From positions 434,001-498,000 of the forward strand of contig JAPFFF010000040.1 of the NCBI GenBank assembly GCA_039105265.1: 64,000 nucleotides of DNA. The letters are read 5' to 3'. Shown here in pieces: positions 38,813 through 48,254 of this stretch. A model generated the notes under the pieces. The model ran no database searches. It was not told where the DNA came from and saw nothing but the letters and a program-made list of their open reading frames with translations. Positions within the stretch are counted from its first letter, which is position 1. Every line of letters begins with the position of its first letter. Both the position numbers and the translations under genes were made by a program. This DNA comes from Tritrichomonas musculus. Its lineage: Eukaryota; Parabasalia; Tritrichomonadida; Tritrichomonadidae.

Positions 38813-39267
38813 TTTATACTTTTTTTTTAAAATAATAACGAAAATTATTATTCACATCAAGAAAAATGTATTTTATTATTGTTTACGTCTGTCGAAAAAG
38901 TATAAATATCCGATTTACCAAAGATTTATATTAAGCATACTCATAAAAACTTTCTCCATTTTTTATAATCTGTATTTTATTTTCTATACACTGCAGGCTG
39001 AATATACTGTATAAGCAATTGAAAACTAAGTGAAATGGACCTAATTTACTAAATCACAACAAAATTTTTTTGTTTTAAGAATATATGTTTTATATCTGGA
39101 TATGTTTTAAGAAAATAAGCATATATAATGAAAAAGATAAGTTTATATGAATATATCTAATAATCACCAAGAAAAACACAAAACTCTAAAAGAAATTCAA
39201 ACTTTTTGAAGAAAAAAAATTCAATACAAAATCATGATTTTGATATAAAATTTTCAAAATTTTCGTC
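38813..39267. other. Intergenic upstream of the membrane BTB-like gene
   Basis: AT-rich, no gene or repeat recognised beyond the target-site copy at its left edge. Confidence 0.4.
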
Positions 39268-39275
39268 TCATTTTT
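39268..39275 (+). promoter_or_regulatory. Inr-like initiator (TCATTTTT)
   Basis: TCATTTTT sits a few bases before the ATG at 39280, the spacing typical of parabasalid initiators. Confidence 0.5.
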
Positions 39276-39279
39276 GAAT

Positions 39280-40818
39280 ATGGAATATATAGATTTAGAA
39301 ACACAGAATAAACAATTAGAACACAATTTCACTGTTAATTATAAAGGAAGAGAATACCATGGAGATCATTTCGTTGAAAAAATTGTTCAAATCAAAACAT
39401 CAAAAGAAGCATTTTTTACAAAACTTGAATACTATAAGGGGAAAGCAAATGAATATCATAATGAAATCTCAATTAATGATAAATATCCAATCCAAATATT
39501 CCAAGATTTCATTAATTTATTAACATCGTATCATATTAAAATAAACAAAAACAATTATCCTGTTTTAGCGGAACTTTGTTCAAAATATCAATATAAAGAA
39601 CTCAAAGAAGAAATAGAAAACATCTCTCAGATTGATCTCCAAGATATTGTGTCAAATTATCAATTTGATGAACCAAATTTTTCGAAAGATGAAATTATTG
39701 CGAAAAATTTAGATATTTGCCTTCAAAATGAGCAAATGGTCAATTATCCGATTCCAATTTTATGCAAAATTCTCAATTCGCCCAAACGAAAGATAAATGA
39801 TCATCATTTATTATTTACATTTGTTCAAAAAGTTATAAATAAAAAAGAGGAAGAAAATTATGAAAACAAAGAAGATTATGCACTTTTATTGAATTCTTTA
39901 GACTTTTTAAAAATGTCTGATGATGATCTTGATGCATATTTCAAAAATGAAAAATTTTTGAACTTTTTTGAAGGACATTCAAGACAAATAATGGAAAGGA
40001 CACATAAATATAATAAGGAAAAAGAAGAAAAAGCAAGAAAGAATGAAAATAAGGTCAATTTTCTTTATTTTTTAATCATTTCATTTTTTATTGTATTTTT
40101 TGTAACCGTTTTTTATTTCAATAGTCAAATCACTTCACTCCAAAAGATGGAATATGAAAAAAGAAATACAAAACAAAACCATTTGACAAAACAGAATGAA
40201 AATAAATCACAAACAGATAATAAACAAATTGAAATCATTAACAAAAAGTTACGCAGAATTGAGAATGAAATTGATTTTGTGTTGATATTTGTCCCGATAC
40301 CTGATAAACCAAGGCTGTCTGGCATTTTTGATTACCTTAGAAAAAAGTCAAACGGAGCTATTGAAAAAGAAATAAATATAACGGCTTCTTCTTGTCTTAA
40401 CGAGACACTTTATCCACCTAAAAATGCTCTATCGTTTGATAACGGTTATAACCGTTTTTGTTCTAAAAACCTTTCAAATAGTTGGATAACTTTTGAACTT
40501 AAGAATTATCATGTCGTGCCTGCATATTACGCAATAAGAACTTTTCTTGGGGCTGAGAATGCAGTACACATGAAAAACTGGGCCGTCGAAGGATCCGAAG
40601 ATGGAATCAAGTGGAATTTGATTGACGAGCAGGTGAATAATCAGAATCTTAAAAATGATTATGATCATTGCATATTCTATATTCAAATGATTGCAAATAT
40701 AAAAATAAGATACATTCGAGTTCGTTCAATTGGACCTGATTGGAATAATTCCAATTTTCTGTCATTCAATCTGTTCGAAATTTATGGATACCTTTACCCT
40801 GTAAGCAAGGATGATTAA
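39280..40818 (+). CDS. BTB-like / BACK-like protein with membrane segment and F5/8C (discoidin) domain
   Basis: 512 aa from the ATG at 39280 (a TTG two codons earlier is not needed). Residues ~15-110 are a divergent BTB-like domain (FTVNYKGREYHGDHFVEKI). ~110-250 is a BACK-like helical region with the family motif PIPILCKILNSPKRK. ~262-286 is one strong hydrophobic segment (FLYFLIISFFIVFFVTVFYF), followed by a charged coiled-coil stretch with a Gln/Asn/Lys-rich part. ~365-508 is a complete discoidin domain (INITASSCLNETLYPPKNAL, HMKNWAVEGSEDGIKWNLID, RYIRVRSIGPDW). Discoidin domains bind glycans or lipids. The membrane segment places the BTB-like and discoidin domains on opposite sides. Complete compared with the gene at 23542. 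Confidence 0.8.
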   Translation: MEYIDLETQNKQLEHNFTVNYKGREYHGDHFVEKIVQIKTSKEAFFTKLEYYKGKANEYHNEISINDKYPIQIFQDFINLLTSYHIKINKNNYPVLAELCSKYQYKELKEEIENISQIDLQDIVSNYQFDEPNFSKDEIIAKNLDICLQNEQMVNYPIPILCKILNSPKRKINDHHLLFTFVQKVINKKEEENYENKEDYALLLNSLDFLKMSDDDLDAYFKNEKFLNFFEGHSRQIMERTHKYNKEKEEKARKNENKVNFLYFLIISFFIVFFVTVFYFNSQITSLQKMEYEKRNTKQNHLTKQNENKSQTDNKQIEIINKKLRRIENEIDFVLIFVPIPDKPRLSGIFDYLRKKSNGAIEKEINITASSCLNETLYPPKNALSFDNGYNRFCSKNLSNSWITFELKNYHVVPAYYAIRTFLGAENAVHMKNWAVEGSEDGIKWNLIDEQVNNQNLKNDYDHCIFYIQMIANIKIRYIRVRSIGPDWNNSNFLSFNLFEIYGYLYPVSKDD

Positions 40819-41019
40819 ATATGCTTAATTCTTGCTTAATTATATTTTGTAAATAAAAGTTTTTTAAGCATATTTATTTTGGCATGTAAAATTTTTCAAC
40901 TGGATTCTGTTCATGATGTAGAAAGAGTAATTCTTGCTAGTTTATAATGCTTGCATCATATAAATTCATTCCAGATTTGATTTTCAATTCTTTGATGGAA
41001 TCGAATGATTTCAAATTGA

Positions 41020-41330
41020 TTAATCATCTGATTGAAAAGTGAGAACGACGAAAATATTAATCAATATATCTTGATAAAAGCTGGAAGCCCCAATTGCTTT
41101 GATTTTCCTTCTTCCATACTTAATAATAATCATTAAGTACAACATAATCGGTTTTGTGCATTCCAAGTTTTTCTTCAATTGATTCGTAACCATAAAATTC
41201 AAACTATACTTTCTTGCTATTGAAAATTTCACTTCTTGGAATTCCAGACTCGATTATTCAATCATCCAAATTCTTCTTTATGAATGCAACTTTTTTCTGC
41301 ATCACTAAGACTAAAACCAACCTAGAGATC
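41020..41330 (-). pseudogene. Possible decayed gene, family not recognised
   Basis: Minus-strand frames give fragments such as FEFYGYESIEEKLGMHKTDY and AFIKKNLDD interrupted by stops. Composition is more protein-like than the surrounding spacer. No domain was recognised, so this is only a tentative relic. Confidence 0.25.
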
Positions 41331-41744
41331 ATGAAAGAAACAATGTAATAATTATGGCAATTTAGTACCATTGGTAAGAATGAAATAATCCTTTTTTGAA
41401 ATTTGATATATATATTTCACTTCACTTCACTTTGATTGATATTATTCAAAATTCAATTGTTTATTTTGAAATTGAAATTTGGCATAGAAATTATAAATAG
41501 TTTTAATATTTATGCACCTTGTATTAGTATGGTATTTATTTGTTATATTTAAATATGATTTTAATTAGAAGAATTGAAACTTAAATTATATGATACAAAA
41601 TGATGATTATTAATTATGAGAAAACTATGTTCGTGTGAATAAAGAAAATACTAATGCCGTATTTAAAGTCATAAAATAGTTTATTTCAAAAATGTTTTGA
41701 AATATAATAATAATAAAAAAAAGACAATTGACTATTAGAATAAT

Positions 41745-42227
41745 TTAAATATTTGCAATTTCAGAAAAAAGGGATTCAATATTTTCACCAGTCAATGAAC
41801 TAACTTCAATAAAATGGAAGTTGTGCTGTTCCGCATAGTTTTGACCTTCTTCTGTTGATACTTTTCGTTTCTCATTTAAGTCTGCTTTATTTCCAACAAT
41901 GAATACAGGTAAATCTTGATGTCCCGAGATCAAATTATACCAACTATCTAAATTCTGGAATGAATTAGTATTTGTTATATCATAAACAATAACAGCGACA
42001 TCTATATCATGAAGATATGATAAAAGAAATGAACGAAATTTCTTTTGTCCCGAAGAATCGATTATTTTTAATGAAAAAGTTTTTCCTGTTTTTGGTAAAT
42101 TATTTACATAAAAGCTGACATTTACAGTAAGAGGTTCTTTATCATGGAAATCTCCACTAATATATCTGTCAATGATTGTAGTCTTTCCAACTAAAGAATC
42201 ACCTAGAAAAAAAACGTTTCTAATCAT
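41745..42227 (-). CDS. Rab-like small GTPase without prenylation tail
   Basis: 160 aa, ATG at 42227. GTP-binding motifs are present: GDSLVGKT (9-16), D-S-S-G-Q (57-61), NKAD (113-116) and SSLTG (143-147). The switch II motif is altered from W-D-T-A-G-Q-E to I-D-S-S-G-Q-K, although the catalytic glutamine is kept. The protein ends at the last helix (SLFSEIANI) with no hypervariable tail and no C-terminal cysteines, and the next codons after the stop do not encode any. It therefore cannot be attached to membranes in the usual Rab way. Overall pattern is Rab-like (ESLF..I at the end, LDSWYNLI). Probably a soluble divergent Rab-like protein. Confidence 0.85.
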   Translation of the reverse strand: MIRNVFFLGDSLVGKTTIIDRYISGDFHDKEPLTVNVSFYVNNLPKTGKTFSLKIIDSSGQKKFRSFLLSYLHDIDVAVIVYDITNTNSFQNLDSWYNLISGHQDLPVFIVGNKADLNEKRKVSTEEGQNYAEQHNFHFIEVSSLTGENIESLFSEIANI

Positions 42228-42230
42228 TTA

Positions 42231-42238
42231 TAAATGAA
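42231..42238 (-). promoter_or_regulatory. Inr-like initiator (TTCATTTA)
   Basis: On the minus strand TTCATTTATAA directly precedes the ATG at 42227, giving a very short 5' untranslated region, as is usual in trichomonads. Confidence 0.45.
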
Positions 42239-42316
42239 GAAAATTAATTTCATAAAAAAAAAAAACGATCGTTCTTCATAAAGAATTTCAAATAAACTTC
42301 AATTGAAAGAATGTAA

Positions 42317-42396
42317 GGTTGTTTGGCCGAGCGGTCTAAGGCGCTAGTTTTAGGCACTAGTCCGAAAGGGCGCGGGTTCGAACCCCGCAGCAACCA
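42317..42396 (+). tRNA. tRNA-Leu (anticodon TAG)
   Basis: Starts GGTTGTTTGGCCGAGC and ends GCAGCAACCA. It has the 7-bp acceptor stem with one G-U, a D arm with GCGGTCTAAGGC, an anticodon stem CTAGT/ACTAG around TTTAGGC (TAG), a class II variable arm (CCGAAAGG region) and a T arm GCGGG-TTCGAAC-CCCGC. It reads CTA (and by wobble CTG) codons. A T run from 42401 is a Pol III terminator. No intron. Confidence 0.95.
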
Positions 42397-42886
42397 TACT
42401 TTTTTTTTTGAGTCTCTCTCTTTGAAAATCTAAAGTATAATCAAAAACGATAGACCACTAATTCAATAATTTATTTTATATTTTTATTTTGCATGATTCA
42501 TTGAGCTACAAACACTCTTATTTAAACGTTGAAATTCATTGACCTAATGCTTTATTACTTGCTATTGATATATGAATGCAAAATGATCGTTCCTATTCTA
42601 TTTCCGAAAAAAATATTTCATAACCTAACCAGCTGTATATCTGAATTTAATTAACATAAAATATACATCATCGCCTAAACACTACGAGGTCAATAAGTAT
42701 CGGGGGCGATAAGTATTTCCCCAAAAAAAAAAAAAATTATAATATATTACCTAGAATGCAATAAATCTCAAAATACACAAAAGATTTGGAGAAAATAAAT
42801 ATTTGCGAGATTATCTTTAAATATCACGATTTCTGTTTCCATATTGTTCAAAATCAATGCAATAAATTTCTTTTATATATATATAT

Positions 42887-45526
42887 AGGGTGTCCAAAAA
42901 AATTTGAGCATCTCGATTTGTGATAAATGAAAATTATTTTTTTTCTTTTTAAAATAAAGTTCAAATGTTGTTTTTATTGTGCTATTAAAAAATCTTCCAG
43001 ATATTAAATGTGTCAATAATTACGAACAGTAATTTATGGTAAAAACATAAACGTATAGAAATTATAAACGTATTTATTATATTTTTTTATTGGAGACTTA
43101 AATATTTTTGATATATTTATGTTTAGAATATCCATGGAGCTGAACAATATATATTAAAATAATTAATGGAATTAACTATATTATATTATTTCTTTATAAA
43201 TAAGTTATCAAGCCCACTTGATGATTAAAAGGTTAAGCAAAGTTCATTATATATTTTTCTGAATTGAATCACTCGTAAATTGATGATCGATCTATTAATC
43301 GACGAAACATAAAGATAATCAATTTTCAAAAAAAGGGAATTATTTGTTGCACAATTAAGAATTAAAAAAAAGTCATATGCTTTGTCTGGGTAGAATAGTG
43401 GATTGTGAAAATTTGATTTTATTCACTTTTTTATGTCTGCTATTTTTCTCTCAAAAAGTGAAACGAAATCAGATTTTTTCGCAATTTTCCCAGCTCAAAT
43501 TTTAATATTAAAATAAAACTATTCCGAATTTACAATCAGTAAGATGTTAAATTTAAATTCCAAAGATCATATCTTCATGCAATTATTTATTTGTTCTTGA
43601 AGGTCAACAAAATTAAATTTTGTTCAAAAACGCCAAAATTTTAAAAAATCGCCAATTATTACTATTTTGGCAAAATAAAAGGACGTAGTTTTATATATAT
43701 AATTTATTTGTCATATAAAGAATATTATTTAATTAAAAGAATTTACAGTTACTTATTATTCATGCTAACAAGATTGCAAATATTTTGCAATGTTTCAAAA
43801 AAAATTTTTTTGAATACAATACCAATAATTTTATTCAGAAATCAATAAACAAATGCAATCATTTAATCTACTCATAAGTTTTATATAACATATATGTTTA
43901 CATTTTTAAATATGTTTTATTTGCTCCATCAAATGAATCCTAATGAAAAAAATTTAATTGTTTTCTCAAAAAATTCAATATTCAAAGATGCAAAGTTAAA
44001 TGAATCATATTCAAATTAATATACAAGATTCTTGCTTAATTTTAATATTATATATATTTTATTAATAAAAGTTATTAATAAATCATAAATTATCTTTATA
44101 TCTTTTATACAGATGTAGATGCTCATATTTTTTTGGAGGTAGACTCCAAAAAGGACAAAATCAGCAGGCCATTTATCTATTCAAAATATATCAATAGAAT
44201 TTGTAAAAAAACAATAAACGTATAACCATTTATCTATTGAAAATCATTTTTTTTTTATATTAAAGCATTCATATATACAGCAAGCTCGAGGTAATACAGA
44301 CTTTTATCGATGATGTGTTCTACATGATCATAATCTCAATTCACTGTACATTAATTTGAATATCATATTAGCAAAAAAACTTATTTTTTATATCAGATTT
44401 TTTTTCATTTTTAGTGATTTGTAGCCAAAAGTATGTCTATTAAGCCCAGAAAATAGTCATGTAGCTATTATTTTTATTTGTCTTTGTTTCTGGCAGATAT
44501 CAAATTGAAATGAAATACTAATACAAACATGTGTGACCTTGCTCGCAGTAATCAAATGAATTATTTTCATATGAATTGTTCAATTTAACTCTATAGGAAT
44601 ACTTTTGGATAGTTTTCTTTTTTTCATTTATTATTCATAATTATATAAAAAATAGATTAAAACTAATCCAAATATAATCATAATTCTATTTTAATAAACA
44701 TTTATATATAATTATTTTATTTTTTTTATTTTCATTTTTGTAAAAAATTGATTTTGAATGTTTATTTGTAGACCTTCGGCGGTTATATAAATTACGGTAA
44801 CTTCACTGTTTTTTGAATAGTTTATTTGAAAAAAAGTAAAACGGTACACTGAAGACAAAAAACGGAATTATCCGCACGGCAAAACTTTTTGTTTGATTAA
44901 ATGGTTATCAATATATTCAATCTTATTAAACTTTTAGTTAACATTTAAATATAACTAAATTTTTTTTTGAAAAAAAAAAATCTAACATAATAGAATTAGT
45001 TGTATTCATTTTTAATTGAATAGGTTTTAATGTTCGATTATCACATTAGCTTTTTTTTTTTTTAGATAAAAAAATATTTTGTTAAGTCTTCTAGAAACGG
45101 CTCTTAATTAGCGGTATTATTTATTTTATGATGAATTTTTGTATTTTTGAAATAGATTCAACAGAAGAAGTAAAAAATACATGAAAGTTTCAGAATCTCT
45201 TCTTAACTTTATATATATAAATTTAATTTTTACGTTTGAGTTTTTTATAGTTCAATTGTTATTTCATATAGGGTACAAAGTTCGAATTTCTAATTTCATA
45301 TTTTTTTTTAAAAAATCCAACCAAATAAATACGGTAATGGCTTTTTTTTCTTTTAAACCGTTCTGTGTAAACTACGGTTTGACAACGGAACACCATAAAA
45401 ACGGCACACGGTCGAAAGGTCTAGTTTATTTGATATAAAAGGTGCCGATTTTGGACTTTACAAAAAACGGTTATTGTAAAAGGTGCCGATTTTGTCCAAA
45501 AAAAAGTCTACCTTTTTGGACACCCT
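42887..45526. mobile_element. 2.6-kb segment bounded by Tc1/mariner-like TIRs, possibly composite
   Basis: AGGGTGTCCAAAAA at 42887-42900 has an exact inverted partner at 45513-45526. Both sit in (TA)n runs, so a TA duplication is likely. Inside, 44121-44155 combines an inverted copy of the left end (GATGCTCATATTTTTTTGGA) with sequence like the right subterminal part (GGTAGACTCC, AAAAAGGACAAAATC). The segment may therefore be two related elements joined end to end. No transposase frame is visible. Near the right end GGTGCCGATTTTG occurs twice (45440, 45482). Confidence 0.65.
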
Positions 45527-45559
45527 ATATATATATAAAATTTCCTTTTTATTTGATTA

Positions 45560-46513
45560 TTATTTCCCAAATATTTTTTTACCTAGCCAAACCAGAGTAC
45601 TGATTACTCCAATAGTTGCAAAAACATCGGTAACAATATCACCTTCATATTCAGGTGGTGGAGGCTGAGCATTATGATCAATGGTGCCGTTTGCATTAGC
45701 AGGCATATTTGTTGGATTTGGTCTCAATAAGCAATTAATGAAATTTAATTCCAAAATCTGATTTGCAGTGATTCTTGTATGGGGATTTGGATCGAGCATT
45801 CGATTAATCAGATATCTCATATCATTTGAATATCTATCTGGAATTGCTCTATAATTCCTTCCAATTATTTTTTTTAAATAATCTTCTGGTGAAATACACA
45901 CAAAAGCTTTTCTTAATGAGCATAGTTCATATAAAACGCATCCAAGGGAAAAGATATCAGTTTGAGTGTTGTATCCTTGTCCACTCAAAATTTCTGGTGA
46001 TAAATAATTTAATGTTCCAGTCATTGTTGAGGTGTTTGCTTGATGAGGTTGAAGCTGCTTACAAACATTAAAATCACCAATTTTAACGTAATTATCAGAA
46101 GAAATGAATATATTTTGAGGTTTAATATCTCGATGAATAATATTTCTATCATGAATATATTTCAATGCAAGCACAATTTGAACAAATATATATAGTATTT
46201 CTTCTTCTGAGAATAAATTTTCCCCTCTATTTATAATATGCTTGCCTAAATCACCTTTATTTGCATATTCCATTACCATGCATAAGCATCCCTTATATAA
46301 AAACTTATCGTATAGCTTTGTAATATGATTATGATTTAAAGATTGCAAAACTTTACATTCTTTTATTGCAAACTCTTTTTCTCTTTCGTTTAATCTGGAA
46401 ATCTGTGTCATTTTCATAGCATAATACCTATTGTCTTTCTTGACAAGATAAACTTTTCCAAATGCTCCAGCTCCAAGCTCTGATTTTATGGTATAGCCAT
46501 TAACAGTATTCAT
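45560..46513 (-). CDS. NEK-like serine/threonine kinase with C-terminal membrane segment
   Basis: 317 aa, ATG at 46513. Kinase domain ~6-260: glycine loop GAGAFG (14-19), catalytic K34, E52, HRDIKPQN (127-134), then D-F-N (147-149) where nearly all kinases have D-F-G. APE is present as SPE (172-174) and TQTDIFSLGCVLYEL follows. The early layout (YAMKMTQ, KEFAIKECKVL, YANKGDL) is NEK-like. The metal-binding Asp is kept, so activity is possible despite the G-to-N change. The C-terminus (IVTDVFATIGVISTLVWLG, about 288-312) is a single hydrophobic helix ending in basic residues, suggesting a tail anchor. A typical small trichomonad NEK otherwise ends shortly after the kinase domain. Confidence 0.88.
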   Translation of the reverse strand: MNTVNGYTIKSELGAGAFGKVYLVKKDNRYYAMKMTQISRLNEREKEFAIKECKVLQSLNHNHITKLYDKFLYKGCLCMVMEYANKGDLGKHIINRGENLFSEEEILYIFVQIVLALKYIHDRNIIHRDIKPQNIFISSDNYVKIGDFNVCKQLQPHQANTSTMTGTLNYLSPEILSGQGYNTQTDIFSLGCVLYELCSLRKAFVCISPEDYLKKIIGRNYRAIPDRYSNDMRYLINRMLDPNPHTRITANQILELNFINCLLRPNPTNMPANANGTIDHNAQPPPPEYEGDIVTDVFATIGVISTLVWLGKKIFGK

Positions 46514-46517
46514 TTAG

Positions 46518-46529
46518 AAAATGAAGTGA
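46518..46529 (-). promoter_or_regulatory. Canonical Inr initiator (TCACTTCATTTT)
   Basis: On the minus strand TCACTTCATTTT lies 4 bases upstream of the ATG of the NEK-like gene. It matches the parabasalid initiator TCA-Y-T followed by TCATT very well. Confidence 0.7.
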
Positions 46530-47470
46530 AATTGAATTAAAAAAAAAAAAAAAAAAATAAATATCAATTTCTTTCACCCAAGTGAATAAATAGATAGTTA
46601 AAAGGTATATTTGAAATAAAATAAGATCCAAATAAATAAATTTATTGTATTTGATTCAAACACCAATTATATGTTTAGATAATCATAATTTTATAAATAT
46701 AAAGTTTTTATCACAAATACTAAATGATCATTTTTCAATACATAATTTTGATGAAATATTACAAATAATTGCTTATTACATAAATAAAGCCAATTCTTCT
46801 TTTATTAACCAATTTTTTTAATGCTTTTTCAGATCATATGTAAGTTTTGAAAGAAATTGTCATATTTTAGTATCAATTTCATCGATTAAATTTTAATATG
46901 GTTTTGGTTAAGTGTGTTTTCACTTTATTTTTATAATTTTAAATGATTATAAAATAAATGTAGGGCTTCATTTATGGATATTAGAAGTAAAAAACATTGT
47001 CCATTCTATCCAAAATTATCAATTCAAATTTTTGAATAAAATAATAATAATAACTAAAAATTACAAATTATATATTAAAAATATGATAAAAAAGACAAGA
47101 ATTTATTTAGTATACTGGAAAACCTCCTACCATTTTTATTCACCTATTTTTGACCTTTATGGTGGCAAAAAATACGTTGGAAAAAACCAACCTACTATTT
47201 TTTATTTCATTTGTCAATAAAAAAATTGAATAGATTGCATTTTTAAGAGGAATTCTTTATAAATAATTATTTATAAATATCAGAAACTTTTTGATAAATT
47301 GATCGGTATGGCGAAAATATGGTTATTTTTTGTAAGATTTAAAATGAGCCATTTTTCACTTAATAATTCCATATAAAAGTTACTAATTCTAAAGCAGAAT
47401 TTCCTCAATACTAATATCTCAAATTCAAGAAGAGGAACTAATATCATATAGAATATATTATATATATATA
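46530..47470. other. Intergenic
   Basis: AT-rich. A 102-codon frame at 46912-47220 has only biased, repeat-free AT-driven composition and no recognisable family, so it is not called a gene. Confidence 0.4.
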
Positions 47471-47849
47471 CCCTTCTCCCACATACTTTCGTAAAAGGGT
47501 AATTTTATAAAAGGGTAATTTATATAGAAAAAAGTTCGTTTATTTTTATAATATTACAAGAAAATGATTTATTTGGGGAAGTTCTTGAGATCGTGAAATA
47601 TAAACGAAATATGTTTATATATCCTTATTAAAGAATGATTGTACAAATTTTCATCGAAATTCGTTAACCTCGATTTTCGTGATATTTAATTATGTCTTCA
47701 TTCATTAAATTTCAATGCACCATCTCTTTATATTGAATTTAAAATCCAAATACTATTATACATTTATGCTAATTATAAACTAGGTTTAAAAAAAATTACC
47801 CTTTTATTCTTTAAAAATTACCCTTGTGCGAAATTATGTGGGAAAAGGG
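47471..47849. mobile_element. 379-bp MITE with long TIRs and TA flanks
   Basis: CCCTTCTCCCACATACTTTC at the left and GTGGGAAAAGGG at the right are parts of imperfect inverted ends of about 50 bp. Each end includes two copies of AAGGGTAATTT in tandem. TA flanks both sides (47469-47470, 47850-47851). This fits a Tc1/mariner-type miniature element with subterminal repeats. No coding capacity. Confidence 0.8.
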
Positions 47850-48254
47850 TAGCATCGATTTGAAAAAAGTGCATTTCAAGAAAGAACAATTTTTACCAGG
47901 TCATTTAAATATTCAATTTTGAATATGAATTGAAAAGATGACGATATCACCTTTTTGATGAAAAGTTTTTTGAATACATTCAAATATTGAATACTTCTCT
48001 CAATATTTTTATTTAATTTGAGAGAAAGTTTCATTCAAAAAGTGAATCGATTGAAAACCCGATTTTTCTTTAAAATTTTAAAACAAATCCAAATAAAATT
48101 TATGAATTTAATCAATTTTTAATATCCAAATTATGTCCAAAATTGTCTAAAAAATCAATTTTTTGGTGTACAAAAATGAAGCGCTAAATAAATGTTTTAT
48201 GCTATGTTTATTATTCAGAAACTTTCAAAATGATAAATTTGATTTTTATATTTA
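47850..48254. other. Intergenic 3' of the ankyrin gene
   Basis: AT-rich, nothing recognised apart from short GAGAGAAA/TTTCTCTC inverted blocks around 47995-48020. Confidence 0.4.

Noticed and set aside
46912-47220. A 102-codon open frame on the plus strand
   Set aside because: Composition follows AT-rich spacer DNA, there is no recognisable domain, and no initiator was seen before it.
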